Below, piece after piece: positions 11,399 to 23,783 of a DNA stretch of 64,000 nucleotides. A program made the translations under genes and the position numbers. Under the pieces are notes generated by a model, which was not told the DNA's origin, did no database searches, and saw only the letters and a list, made by a program, of their open reading frames with translations. The DNA comes from Trichosporon coremiiforme (taxonomy: Eukaryota > Basidiomycota > Tremellomycetes > Trichosporonales > Trichosporonaceae), in contig BCJJ01000003.1 in NCBI GenBank assembly GCA_039545355.1, forward strand, positions 1,194,972 to 1,258,971, written 5' to 3'. Position 1 is the first letter of the stretch. Each line of letters begins with the position of its first letter.

Positions 11399-14300
11399 CT
11401 ACTGCTTCTCCTTCTTGCTCCAGCTCGGGCTGCTCGAGTATCCGCTCTGGCCGGCGCCGCCCCAGCCGCGCGGCTGGCTGGGGCCGTTCTGCCCTTGCTG
11501 GCCGGGACCGCCGGGGCTCGTGGGACTGTACACGGGCGACGTGGGCGAGTATGCGGGCGAAGCGGGGGAGTACGACGGCGACGTCGGGCTGTACACGGGC
11601 GAGGTGGGAGAGTAGGACGGGCTTGTGGGCGAGAACGCGGGGCTCGTCGGCGAGTACTTCGGCGACGTGGCCTGGAACGCCTGCGGCGACGTCGGGGAGT
11701 AAGCCGGGGACGTGGGCGAGAATGCAGGCGACGCAGGAGAGTACTGCGGCGACGTGGGCGAGTACCGCGGCGAGGTCGCGCCCATCGGCGACGTGGGAGA
11801 GTACGCCGGAGACGTAGGGCTGTAGCCCGGCGACATGCGGCCGCCACCGTACGCCGGGGAGGCAGGGGAGTACGCTGGAGACGTCGGGGAGTAGGACGGC
11901 GAGGTCGGCGAGTACCGCGGGCTCGTCGGGTTATACTGCGGCGAGGTCGGCGAGTACGACGGCGATGTCGCACCGTAGCCCTGGTTCCTCGGGACCCAAG
12001 GAGACATGCCGCCCGCTCCGCCCCAGGCCGGCGAAGTCGGCTGGTACGGGCTGGTAGCCGTGGCGAACGGAGACGTCGGCGAGAAGCCCGCCCCTCCAGG
12101 AGCGTACGGCGACTGTCCGCCCTGCATGGGAGACATGCCGTAGGGCATCGCGCCGTAGCCNCCCTCGTCGTTGTTGCTGGTCTGCATCGGCGAGAACGAA
12201 GCAGAAGCAACACCGCCCATGCCACCACCATTCCACATCGGCGACATGTTATCGTACGGCGTCATGGCGCCACCAGGCGTCATGCCGCCAGCACCCTTCT
12301 GGGCAAGGGCAATTTGGACCGGCAGACGGTGGTCGACGATGACGTCCTTGAGCATGCCTAAGTCGAGCGAGACGTCAAAGGCACCGGTACCCATGGGGGC
12401 CATCTGACCAAGAAGAACGTTCTCAGCGACACCCTGGCAATCGTCGACATCACCGACGGCAGCGGCCTCGAGAAGAATCTCGACAGTCTCTTCGAAAGAA
12501 CATCTGGACAGCGCACCAGCGTCGGTTCGGTTGATACCGTGACGGGTGATCGACATGAGGTGACCCTTGTTGCACATGAGGTCACAGAGCAGCGCCATGT
12601 GACGGTAGTTGACGTAAGAACCACCAGAGGCGATGACGCCGTGCAGCTCCTTGTACAGGGCGTTGCGACCGGCCTCAATACCGAGAATCTGCCAGACCTC
12701 GTAACAATTGTTCGAGTAGGCACGCGTGAAGTCGACACCGTCGACGGCCATGACCTGCTGCAGGTTGATACCGTCGGTCTCGAGGAACCACTCCTGCTGT
12801 TGATCGTACTCTCCCTTCTGCGAAAGAACGGTCTGCTTGCCCTCAGAGATGAACACACGCGTGATACCGGGGATACCACCAAGCTCAACTCCGTCGAGCA
12901 GCGTCAGCTCGATNCGCTTGAGGAACATGTCCTCATCGCCCAGGAGCTCCTCGCCGTCCATCTTCTCCTCCGCCACGACGCGGATACGAATGATGAGCTT
13001 GTCGGCGTTGTCCTCAGAGTGGATGACGAACATATCCTTTCCGACAGTGCTAACGATGGCACTGACGATGTCGGCCATCTCATATCCACCCTCAAGAACC
13101 TTGGCACGGTCAAGCTCCAGACGCAGCAGCCAAGGGGAGTGAAGCTCGAGGCGAATATCCTCGTCAGGAATGGCGAAGAATGCGTCGACGAACTCCTTGT
13201 CCTCTTCGATATCGGTCGAGTCAAGCTTCGGGTCGTAGAAGATCTCGACCGAAGCCGTGACGTCTCGCAGACGAGTGTATGTAAGCTTGCGCGAGATCTG
13301 GTGGGCGTCACGCTCCGTCCTGCTGTACTCGGGATCGAGATACACGTTGGTGGCCGGTGTACGGATGTTGGTCGCAACGTTGATAATTTCCTTCAGACGC
13401 GGCACACCTCCGGTGACACTCTTACTGGACACACCAGCGTAGTGGAAGGTGTTCAGCGTCATCTGGGTAGCAGGTTCACCGATGGACTGCGCGGCAAGCG
13501 TTCCCACCATCTCGGCCGCGGCGACGATCGCCTTATTGAACAGCGACTCGATCTCTCCACACACCCAGTCGAACGCCACCTTACTAAGGTGGTAGTCCTC
13601 CAGTACTCGGCGAGTCGCGAGCTGCGATCGAAGAAGAATGTTGAACAACAGCGTGGCATTACGCTGGCTCTCCAGCGAAATCGGATCGTCACCACGAACC
13701 ACCACCAGCGAGTCGGAGAGAGCTTGCCGCCTCTCAATGAGGTAGGCAGGGTCAAGGTCACTCGGCAGACGCTTGTCGATATGGAAGATCTGTTGCGAGT
13801 TCTGGATGATACGCTTAATGTTCACCGGCAGAGGGTGTCCTGGGTCGCCGTCCGGGAAGATCTCCTCTCGGAGTAGTCTGCGGTCCTCGACCAGCTGTCC
13901 CCACTCCTCGTCCAAAAGCTTCTGCAGGTCGACCGATGTTTGGTCGATACCAGCCTCCAGAGTTCCTTTCTTAAAGCCTCCGGTGGCGCCGAGAACGTCA
14001 ACCCTGTACTTGGTTTCGAAAGCCGCGTCCGACAAGCGCAGAGTGTCGAGTGTTTGCTTCTCCATCATCGCACCGTCCATGCCATCTTCACCGTAGAGGA
14101 ACTGAATGATGTCGCCACCAGAGTTGCGCACAGTTCCGTCGTAGCCGACCTTGAGGTCCTCCATGGCCTTGACGAGTCGACGCTGGATGTAACCGGTCTC
14201 GGCAGTCTTGACCGCAGTATCAATGAGACCCTCACGTCCACCCATGGCGTGGAAGAAGAACTCTTGCGGGGTCAGACCACGGAGATAAGAGTTCTCGACG

Positions 14301-16826
14301 AAACCACGAGACTCCGGTCCATAGTCGTCCTTCGAAAAATGAGGAAGTGTGCGGTGTCGGAAACCGAAGGGAATACGCTTACCCTCGACGATCTGCTGAC
14401 CGACACATCCGGACATCTGAGAGATGTTGATGAACGAACCCTTGGCACCGGAGACGACCATCTGCTTGACGTTGTTGTCCGCCTTCAGGTTGTCCTGCGC
14501 CGTTTTACCGGCCCAGTCACGAGCTTTGTTGAGCTCACCAGAGACGGCCGCTTCCAGAGTTTCACGAATCGTCATACCCGGACGGGGTTTCATCTTGTTG
14601 TTCTCGGCCTCGCTGATAAACGCCTGCACCGTGTCCTTGGCTTCAACCAGACGGTTGTTGACGGCAGCCATTGTAGCGCCATCGGCAATCGTGTCTCCGA
14701 TACCGACACTGAAACCGTTGTGGAGGAGCCAATAGTTGATGACTCGCTGCATGGCGGAGAAGAAGTCGCGAGCCTTGATGTGACCGAGTTCTCGGAAAAT
14801 AACGTGGATCAGACCGTTGGAAGCTGCACCAGCCATGCTCTTGGTGATCGTTCCGTAGACAAGCTCTCCGTTGTCTACGAGGACGTTCTGATCGGTAACA
14901 TCGATGGGCGACGGCCGCTCGTTGTCATGAGCCGCAATGTTGATTCCAGACGGAATACACATCGACACCAGCTGCTTGCCCGTCCACATTGGTCGCGGCT
15001 TCAGAATGGCAGGAGGTGGGATGCTTCCATCCCAGTCCGGCAGCCACAGCAGCAGGTTCTGAACGAACGCCCAGTCGCAGAAGTTGTCTCGGAGGGTGAA
15101 CTTTCGAACACCACAAAGAGTGTCCTGGACAATTCCCATTACAGGCTTGTTGGCTTGCGGGGAGATGATCTGTCGGGGGACCCACGCGATCTGAGACAGC
15201 TCCGCCCTCGTCTCCTCGCTCTGCGGAACGTGCAAGTTCATCTCGTCTCCGTCGAAGTCGGCGTTGTACGGGGACGTGACCGAGAGGTTGAGACGGAAGG
15301 TTGAGTAGTTCATCACCTTAACACGGTGACTCATCATAGACATCTTGTGGAGGGACGGTTGACGGTTGAACAGAACGTAGTCGCCGTCCTTGAGATGTCT
15401 CTCAACAATCCAGCCGAACTGCAGAGGGATCGGCTCTCCAGACTTGCGGTATTTCAAGTCTATTCTCTCTCCGGTGTCCTTCACGTAGTAACGNGCACCA
15501 GGGTAGGTGGCGGGACCGTTGTTGATGAGCTGCTGGAGGTAATTGATGTTGTAGGGCGTTACTCGCTCGGGATACGTCAAAGTCATAGCGATACTGCGAG
15601 GTACACCGACCTGGTCAAGCTGGAGATTGGGGTCTCCCGTAATGACAGTACGAGCCGAGAAGTCGACACGCTTGCCCATAAGGTTACCACGCAGACGACC
15701 CTCCTTTCCCTTAAGACGAGCACGGATGGCCTTCACCGGACGGCCGGACTTCTGCAGAGCCTGGGGAATACCAGCAATGTCATTGTCCATGTAAGTCGCG
15801 ACGTGGAACTGGAGAAGGTCGAAGTGCTCGTTCACGACCGATGGCGGAACACCCTCGGCCTCGAGCTTGCGCACCTGGGCGCTTGCCTTGAGGATTTCAC
15901 CGAGCTTGTACGTCAAGTCGTCCTCAGAACGCATGGCACCACCGTCGACGGAGATAGACGGACGAACAGCGGCAGGAGGTACAGGGAGAACGGTCAGGAT
16001 CATCCAGTCGGGGCGTGCGTACTCAGCATTGAGGCCCATAATGAGAAGATCCTCGTCTGGAATCTTCTTCAAGATGTTGTGGCACTCAGCAGCAGAAATG
16101 TTCCTGCGCTCCAGCTCCGATCCCTCCTCCTGCTTGTCCTTGGATGGCTTGAAGACAGCGATAAGTTTCAGACCCTCTTTCCGGTAAGCGGGTTGGTGGT
16201 GACCGCATCCTCCGTGCCCGGTCTTGGGCTTCGGGCCACTGTTCTCCCCGTACTCGTCCTGATCCGCGTCATTCTCCTCCAAAGAATCAGCTTCGCACAC
16301 ATTCTTCGCCTTCGCAAGATCCCAGATTGCCTTCAGACGGTGCTGAGGCTTGATGCGGCGAACGATGTTCTGGACCATGGGGTCGCGCATGTCGACCTTG
16401 AGCTTGCCACAAGAGTAACAAACGCATTCCAGGATCTTCTTCACCTTTACGATAAAGCCGGCGTGGAAAACCGGTCGCGCGAGCTCGATGTGACCGAAGT
16501 GACCGGGGCATTCGGCCATTCCTTCCGAACACGTTTGGCACTTGAAGTTGCGGTCGATAGCTAACGATGAGCCGCTGAATCCGAGGGGTGTTCATGAGGT
16601 GTATACTCACTTCCCATCTTGGGGTCCATCAAACCGCCAACCTTCTGTTTGCCGTTCTCGTCCATGACCTCCGGATGCTCAATCTTCGCGACTGAGTACG
16701 CTTTCTGCTTGGTTAGTCTCCATTCCCGCACCGGCAACTGACGATCTCCTCTGGACTCATAACACCGAACTGGATCTCCTTGATCCGCTTCACCGGCGCG
16801 GACGAATAAGGGAAGGTGACAGTCAT
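11399..16826 (-). CDS. RPB1: RNA polymerase II largest subunit Rpb1
   Basis: The exons are 16743-16826, 16611-16704 and 11399-16560, giving about 1779 residues. The start reads [20 protein letters not shown]. Zinc-binding C..C..CPGHFGH in the clamp, the [10 protein letters not shown] active-site loop that holds the catalytic Mg, the [10 protein letters not shown] region, the bridge helix/trigger-loop region ([21 protein letters not shown]) and [16 protein letters not shown] are all present. The enzyme transcribes mRNA in the nucleus. The C-terminal domain has about 19 full or near heptads (YSPTSPx, with [14 protein letters not shown] and YNPTSPR variants), preceded by a spacer with scattered SP/TSP and followed by a basic tip. 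Four ambiguous codons occur (Ns at 12161, 12914, 15494 and nearby). Large plus-strand open frames opposite this gene are antisense shadows of its GC-rich codons. Confidence 0.97.
11500..11960 (-). repeat. Rpb1 CTD heptad-repeat block
   Basis: A run of 21-nt units encodes Tyr-Ser-Pro-Thr-Ser-Pro-x heptads, several with Ala for Thr or Phe for Tyr. It is interrupted by two non-heptad inserts (GGGRMSPG and a QAFQATSPK stretch). Confidence 0.9.
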
Positions 16827-17826
16827 GTTGTCGAGAGTGACTAATCGCAGGTGCCCGAGGCGCTCAATCCAAGATGTTTTTGTTTGTTTTGATGATTAAA
16901 CCGTGCACCGAGAGCGTTCAGTCGTTTCCTGTGCGCAGAGACAAACGCCAGCGATATGCGAGATGCCGAAGAAAGCGGAAAAAGAAGAATGGGCGAGCGA
17001 AGAGCTCCGCAGAACAATGATACACTGAATGGAAGCTCCCAATACGCGTCGTCTCGATCGAAGCGATTCCAACCACGCCTACTCGAAGAAATCGACACCG
17101 AATCCAGTCCCGGGGACGACGAGGGTTATTCACAAATCCCGATTGGACCTGTCGCGATGCGATTGATGCCAAACGGAGGTTGAAAGATGGTTTGAAACCA
17201 CCTCGTCTGTCGAGTCGCGATTCCGATCTTTACCGCGCGCAACTCGCCTAGTTGGCAGGTCGGAGTGGCGGATGTGGATTCGGACGGCTTCTCTTTTGTC
17301 CCGATGCGTTGCGACGCTCGCTAGAGTGCTGCTGGCGACGGAATGGGGTTAGGATGAGGGTGATGTAGTTGAGTATGGCCACCTGATTGTTGGTCGCTAT
17401 AGTGATCCCTTCAGTGGGCCAGCTGGTGGCAAGCCAACCCTGAATCACTGTCGGCATTAAGTCGAAGCGGGCATGTGGCGCGATCGTCACCGTGCTGTCG
17501 ATGACGCTCCCCGCTTACCGAGCCACGACCAGGTCCGAGGTGTCATCTCTCTCACCAGTGCATCCATTCCATCCGACATCGACACTGACCCCTGCTTGTT
17601 CACACCACACCAACCACCAACTTGTGGTTTCCAGTCTAGCTTTGACCTGAAGTACGGGTTTCTCAGCTAGCCTCGCTCTTCCCTGTGACCTCTGCCCACC
17701 GAGACACAGCGACTCGTCATCGCCTCGCTCACCTTCACACCCGTCCGTTGAGCGGGTTGGCGTCAAGGGCGCCGAGTCAACTTCCCTTGATCACCTCGTC
17801 GACCCATCGGTCCAGCATCTAATACC
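16827..17826. other. Divergent promoter region RPB1 / VPS27
   Basis: One kilobase lies between two divergent starts. No gene is supported. The small frames at 16956-17183 and 17473-17670 have no homologous look or splice logic. Confidence 0.5.
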
Positions 17827-20077
17827 ATGTCGTGGCTTTGGGGCGGCGGTACCAACACTGAGTACGAGGAGCTCGTCGGTGAGTGACAACAGCAGCAGGT
17901 GTGACACTTCGTTGCCACCAGTCGCGGAATGAACACTGCTTATCCAATCCCAGAGAAAGCATGCTCCCCGCTCAAGCTTCCATATCCCCAAGGGGAGGAC
18001 ATCGCTCTGAACCTTGAGGTGACCGACATGATACGCTCGAAGGCGGTGAACCCGAAGCCCGCCATGCAAGCATTGAAGCTTCGCATTGGCAGCAAGAACC
18101 AGCGAGTCCAGATGTATGGCCTGTCGCTCGTGGACACGTGCATCAAGAACGGTGGCGACCATTTCCTGGCCGAGATCGCGAGCAAGGAGTTCACGGACGA
18201 GATGAGCGCCATCATCAAAGCCCCAGCGACCAACCCTGAGGTGCGCAACATGGCACTGAACCTGCTGCAGCAGTGGGCGCTCGCCTTCAAGAACAAGCCT
18301 GCGCTGTCATATCTGCCCGAAGTGTACAACGATCTGAAGAACGGCGGGATCAAGTTCCCACCTCCGCCCGTCAATGCGCCCACGGATCACCTGCTCGAGA
18401 CGGCCACAGCACCGGCGTGGGTCGACGCCGATGCGTGCATGCGCTGTCGAACGGCCTTCACGTTCACGAACCGAAAGCACCACTGCCGAAACTGCGGCTT
18501 GGTCTACTGTGGCGAGTGCTCCTCGCGCACCATGCCCCTGCCTAGGTTTGGTATCAAGGAGCCCGTCCGTGTCTGTGAGTCTTGTTGGGTCAAGGCGGGC
18601 AAGAACCAGCCCGCTCCGGCGGTCCCGGGACGTACACCACGCAGCCGGCGCGACTTCGACGACGATCTGCAGCGCGCCATTGAGCTCAGTCTCGCCCAGT
18701 CTCAGCCTGGGCAGCTGCAGCCTAGTGAGCCTCCGATCGCTCTGCGCAGCGACATGAGCGAGGACGAACAGATGCGACTTGCCATCGAAGCGTCGCTGCG
18801 GGACATGGAGCAGGCTCCGTCAGCCCCGGCTGGTGAGGAGCCCGAGTTCAAGCCCCTGCCTACGTTCGACCTGCAGCCTCGCGAGACCGACACGCTTCTC
18901 ACATTTACGAACACCATGGAGCAGATGACCGCCTACGGCGAGCGTGACCTGTCGCGCTTCCCGCATGCTCATGTCCTGCATCAGCAGGCGATGGCAGTGG
19001 CACCGAAGCTGCAGCGGAACTACGAGGAGAAGTCGACCAAGAAGCGTGAGTGTTCGAGTGATGACTAAGCTGACTTTCCCAGAGATGCTTTCGGAGATGC
19101 AGGCGAAACTGTCGGAGGCCGTGACACTCTATGGACAGATCCTCGACGGCCAGCAGGCGTACGCGGCTCAGCAGCAGCAGCAGCGCCAGTACTCTCAGCA
19201 GTATTACCCGCAACAGCAATACATGCCTCCCCAGCCGTACGCGAACGGCTACCCGCAGTATGTGCCGCCGCAGCAGCTGTACGCCCCGCAATACGCGCAG
19301 CCGGCACCTGCCGCGTCGTCGAACTCGCACCTGTACCCCTCGGTTCCCGTCCCGCAACAGTCCTACTACCAGCCGTACGCCCAGCAGCAGTGGGCCCCGC
19401 CGTCTCGCCAGGCGTCGCTCAACCAGCCGATCGAGCCGCAGCACACCCACCAGTCCCAGCAGAGCTACCACGCGCCTGTCCAGTCTCCTCAGCCCCAAGC
19501 GCAGTCACCTCAACCGCAATACCAGTCGTACCAGCCGCTGCAGGTGGCTGCTGAACCGCAGACGTACGGCGTTGGTGCTCCTGACCCTGCTCTCCCTTCG
19601 GCGCCGCCGCAGGCTGAGGCTCAACCCTTGGCGCCGTCCACAGAGCCGCCGATGAGCCCGAGCGCTCAGCCGTCTGCCCCTGGTCTCTCACCGGAAGCTA
19701 CGCTGAGCCCCAGTGCCCCGCCTGCCTCTGCCCCGGCGAGCCCGGTGAAGAGCATTACGTCGCTCGCCTCACCTCAGCCCCAGCAGGCGTACGCTCCCCT
19801 TCCCCAGCAGCAAACCCCTCAGCAGCAACAGACCCAGCAACCACAGCACCAGCCTTCCCAGCAACAGCACCAGTCCCCTCAGCAGCAGCACCAGCCTCCT
19901 CAGCAACAAAGCCAGCCTCCCCAGCAGCAACAGCAGCAGTGGCAGGGCTACGAGTCGCAGTGGCAGCACCCGGGCTACACAGCCGCGATGTTCCCGAGCG
20001 CACCCAGTACGCTGCCCGAGCCCGCCAAGCAGCCGCAGCAGCAACAGCCGCAGGAGGCCCTCCTCATCGAGCTTTAA
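17827..20077 (+). CDS. VPS27: ESCRT-0 subunit Vps27 (VHS-FYVE-UIM protein)
   Basis: The exons are 17827-17878, 17954-19045 and 19083-20077, giving 712 residues. The start MSWLWGGG begins a VHS domain ([20 protein letters not shown] through [20 protein letters not shown]). Next is a FYVE zinc finger at about 170-232 ([27 protein letters not shown], the PI3P-binding R(K)HHCR motif). Two UIM ubiquitin-binding helices follow at about 251-270 ([13 protein letters not shown]) and 285-304 ([13 protein letters not shown]). A helical core ([22 protein letters not shown]) probably pairs with Hse1/STAM. The last 300 residues are Gln/Pro/Tyr-rich and end in ALLIEL, which resembles a clathrin-box end. The protein recruits ubiquitinated cargo to endosomes. 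The first exon's acceptor at 17953 was chosen because it alone restores the VHS frame. Confidence 0.95.
19165..20060 (+). repeat. Gln/Pro-rich CAG/CAA low-complexity coding tract
   Basis: Interrupted runs of cag/caa codons, densest at 19165-19215 and 19800-19945, encode poly-Gln with Pro, Tyr and His in the Vps27 tail. Confidence 0.85.
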
Positions 20078-22084
20078 GAGCTGTAGTCAGAAGTGTTTAG
20101 CGCAGAAGGTCTTTGCATATCTAACGATTCTTTCCATTTCTTGTCATAGTTGTTCATGTTCCTAGGTCACAATGTAAACATTCATCAACACAAAGCGTCC
20201 CTTGACGCGCTCACTTCGCCTTGTCAACAACAGCAGCAGATTCTCATCAATCAACTCTATCGACCAGTCACGCTTAATAACTCCCCGGCGTGCCTCTAAG
20301 TCGATCAGTCGGGCAACTCAACTCTACATCAGATAAGGGAAGACTTCGCGCTCGATCACCAGCTTCTGTCGCAGCACACTATCGATCAATGAGGTCACTG
20401 ACGATTGTGCCGTTGATAGCCGCATTCTTGGACCCGATCACCTCCCGAACAGGCCGTGGGCCGGACTGAACCTGTGCAACTAGACCAAGAGCTACCAGCG
20501 ACCGGAACTCGCCCGCCAGCTTTCCAAGTGGGATCTCGGCGATGAGCCCGCCGCTGCTGAGACCGGGATCGTCCGGGATCTTTGGTCCGTTTCAAGTGTG
20601 AGCCTTGCACGGCTACCAGCGCATCACATAGAACATCACTTGCGCTACGCTAATATACCCTCTGCAAGACACCGGGTTCGGGAAGTCCGACACGTGCAGC
20701 GCGCACTCCGGTAGGGGACGCTTCCCTGCAGACAACCTGACGACGCTGACGTACATTCCATGAGCCATGAGCACGGCCACGAGACGCGATACACGTCCGA
20801 GAACGGCCTAAACGGCGTGAATTCACCGTGCGCCCTGCCCCGCACCGTCCCCTCACTGGTCCTCCCAGGAGAACATGCCGCACCTCCGCGCACTCCGCCT
20901 TCACGGTGTATGGACCTGCGCGTGGATCTCTGGGCATACATACCATACTCGTTACGGGCAGTGGGTCGCGGACCTTCGCGTCTCCTGAACTCAGTTGCAG
21001 ACTTGCGTACAGCGGCGGAGTCAGTATCGGACCGCAGGAAGTACACCTGCAAGCCTCCCTGACTTACCCAACAACAGCAAACACTAGCTGATCACGGGGA
21101 CAGGGTCAGCATGCTTACTGGTCACTTCTTGCCGAATCGGCCATGAGCCATTCAGCTGTCGCTTAGCCCTGCCACGTCTGCTTGTCGTGGTCTTGGCTTG
21201 CCCACTGACAGAGACCGGGCGGCTATTCGATCGGACAATGCAATCACTGCCGGAGCCGCCTCCACGTCGAGTTCGAGCCATGTAATAAAGCACGCAAGGA
21301 GTGCCGCCCACGCCCAGTGTCAGGGCAGAAGTGACGAGTTAGTGTACGGTCTATGCGCGTCAGCGGTAGTCTGAGCTCTGCGCCAGCTACGCAAGCGGCG
21401 TGCAACTTGCCTACCCAAACGCTTCCCAAACGGCACTGGCAGCAGCAACGGAAGCCGGGACCGACACGCCTACATTCATTGCAGCGCAGTATGGCGCTGA
21501 TGCCGTTGATGCACGGGATACGCGGTGCTAGATGGCTTCTGAAAGCAGGTGAGTTCATGAAGCTCAATTGCTCATGAGCTGCCTCTTTCGTACGGTTTGG
21601 AGACTTGGTCCAGGCAGCGCAGTGGTGCAGCGGCAAACGGCCCGCGACCCAGTGGGACCTGAAAGAAGTAACCCCCCTGGGGCCCATTTGCTTCCCAGCA
21701 CTGCAGGTGCAGCCTGCCTGCGGGCCTGAGGATGAAATGGTGAATAGCTCTCGTTAGTGCTTGGTCACCAGTGCAGACTCTGCTAGCGGCCGGTGGGACG
21801 GGGTGGATGCGCCGTGGGCCCTGGAGTTGGTGCAGTAAGCCGCATATCCCGGCTGGGCCGGCAGCGGCAGGCGGCACAGGCAGGTGCAGGTGCAGGTGCG
21901 GCAGGGCTAGGGTTGCTGAGCCCAGGTGAGCACCATATGGAGCCCCCAGTCCCCGGATCCCCTGGTCCCCCGGTCATGCGCGCTCTCCATCGCCGGGTAT
22001 CGCGGGTATGGCATCCATGCATGCCCTCGATGCCCGAGAAGGGCTAACGTCGGGTCTCGGGATGGGACATGGGTACGCAAGGGA
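20078..22084. other. Long intergenic region with small simple repeats
   Basis: About 2 kb without a supported gene. A short gcaggt-type microsatellite lies near 21875-21900. Open frames are of random appearance and conflict with each other. Confidence 0.5.
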
Positions 22085-22093
22085 CATATATAT
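22085..22093 (+). promoter_or_regulatory. TATA-like box upstream of the CRAL-TRIO gene
   Basis: The sequence catatatat lies about 155 nt before the start codon and is followed by a C/A-rich leader, a plausible core-promoter arrangement. Function is inferred from position only. Confidence 0.45.
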
Positions 22094-22246
22094 CGCAGGC
22101 GTTGTTGACAGTCACCCTCGCCCAATCTTCACCCGTTACCACACACTCACTCGCTCTGTGCTTCGTGCTCCTGCCCTGCAACGAGCTGCCCACGACTTGC
22201 CCGACCACACGACTACACGACCACACGACTAGTACCCATTGCAACC

Positions 22247-23514
22247 ATGCCCATGTCCGCCACGCTCGAGAAGCTCCTCACGCCCCCCGCGCTGCCCGTC
22301 AAGGGCTCGCAGCTGTCGGAGGAGGACAAGGCCGCCATCGCCCAGGTTGCCGCCCACTTCAACGCCGAGGACTACACCGCCCCCGACGGAGAGGACAAGT
22401 CCACTCGCTCCCCCCTCATCCTCCGCGAGTACATGTTCTTCGTGAGTAAACGAGCCGCTGCGAGGCGGCGGCGGCAATCAGCAAAGAAGCAATTGGCGCG
22501 GCGATCTGACGCCGGCGCGATGGTTTCGTCGCCCGCGCCGGTGCCTGGACGTTGGGCCACACAGTCCGGCGCAGCTCGGTGAATTGTGGATCAGAAGCTG
22601 ACGGCGACCACAGACCCAGGGCCGCATCAACGGATACTACCAGGTGCACGGCACTGTCGAGAAGACGATCGAGGCGATCGAGAAGACCATCGCCTGGCGC
22701 CGTGACCGCAACATGTACGATATTGACGCCTTCGCCAAGGAGGTCGAGGACGAGGTGAGCACATAAAGGCACGGAGTAGCGGGCCCCGGACGCTTCGGAA
22801 GATCTGGGCTATGGACGGGCTGCGCGCTGCGGTGGCGGTTGCCATAACGTCCGGAGGCCCCCCGCTGCGGCCTTTGTGCCTACTCAGTATATGCGGTAGT
22901 GCTAATGGGAACAGTGCCGCAACGGCTTCGCGCACTTCACCGGCTTCGACCCCGAGGGCCGCCCGATCATCTACTTCTTCCCGAACAAGGACATCACTCC
23001 TGGTGCTGAGCGCCGCCCGCTCCCGAACGCGTTCATGATGGACCGCGCTGCCGACTTCTGCGTCGGCGACGTTGGCCAGGTCGTGATCATCCAGAACTTC
23101 GGCGGCAAGCGTCAGGGTGACCTGCCCTCAATCGGCGCCGCGACGGAGCAGCTGTCCAACCTCGAGAACCACGCCCCGGAGGTGCTCTACAAGCTGCACT
23201 TCCAGCAGATNGGCTGGATGCTGCGCGGCTTCTTCGCCCTCCTCAACCCCGTCATGCCTGCGCGCACCGCCGCCAAGATCATCAAGCAGGACACGCCCCA
23301 GAGCATCAAGGACGGATACTTCTCGGGCGACGAGCTCATCAAGGAAATCGGCGGAAACGTCGACTGGTCCTACAAGCACGACGAGTACTTCTGGCCCATG
23401 GTCGAGGCGTCGAAGAAGATCCGCGCCGACCAGGAGAAGCGCTTCGAGGCCCTCGGCAAGCCTGCCACGGGTGTCGACGAGCGCCTCTTCCGCGTTGCCC
23501 CCGGCGCCGCTTAA
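22247..23514 (+). CDS. CRAL-TRIO (Sec14-like) lipid-transfer protein
   Basis: The exons are 22247-22441, 22614-22754 and 22915-23514, giving 311 residues. An N-terminal CRAL-TRIO-N helical part (LILREYMFF, then TIEAIEKTIAWRR) is followed by the lipid-binding lobe: HFTGFDPEGRPIIYFFPN, VVIIQNFGGKRQGDLPS, LHFQQxGWMLRGFFALLNPV and the C-terminal DELIKEIGGNVDWSY. This family carries phosphatidylinositol and other lipids between membranes in the cytosol. It is closest in layout to fungal Sec14-domain homologs of the Pdr16/Csr1 kind, but I cannot place it further. The GYFSGDELIKEIGG string is the usual lid/end motif. Introns of 172 and 160 nt are long for this genome. One N (23211) makes an ambiguous Ile/Met codon. 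Confidence 0.9.
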
Positions 23515-23783
23515 AAGGGTTAGGTGTGCAGTGCTAGTCTTAGAGATATTATATACCCATCTTGATGTACTTTGCTTATCTGGAACAGCGCTGCAGGTGT
23601 CGTTGCAGGTGTGGCTGATTCGTGGTATCCGACAGGTTCGTGTCGCTCAGTCAGGCTTTGAGACATTGCAATCGTACGGCTCCGGGTAACTGTTCATAAG
23701 TAGCCCGAATCCTCCAGCTCCGGCTCTTGTGTTTGCGTTTTCCGATGAATAATGCATAATACACGATGAGAAGGGTGAGATGT

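Noticed and set aside
11177..16564. Large plus-strand open frames opposite RPB1 (for example 11177-12361, 12539-13876, 13940-15304, 15326-16564)
   Set aside because: They lie antisense to a certain gene and contain no domain; they result from its GC-rich third positions and CTD repeats.
21575..21670. A-box-like tggtgcagcgg suggesting a tRNA
   Set aside because: No B-box follows and the acceptor stem does not pair.
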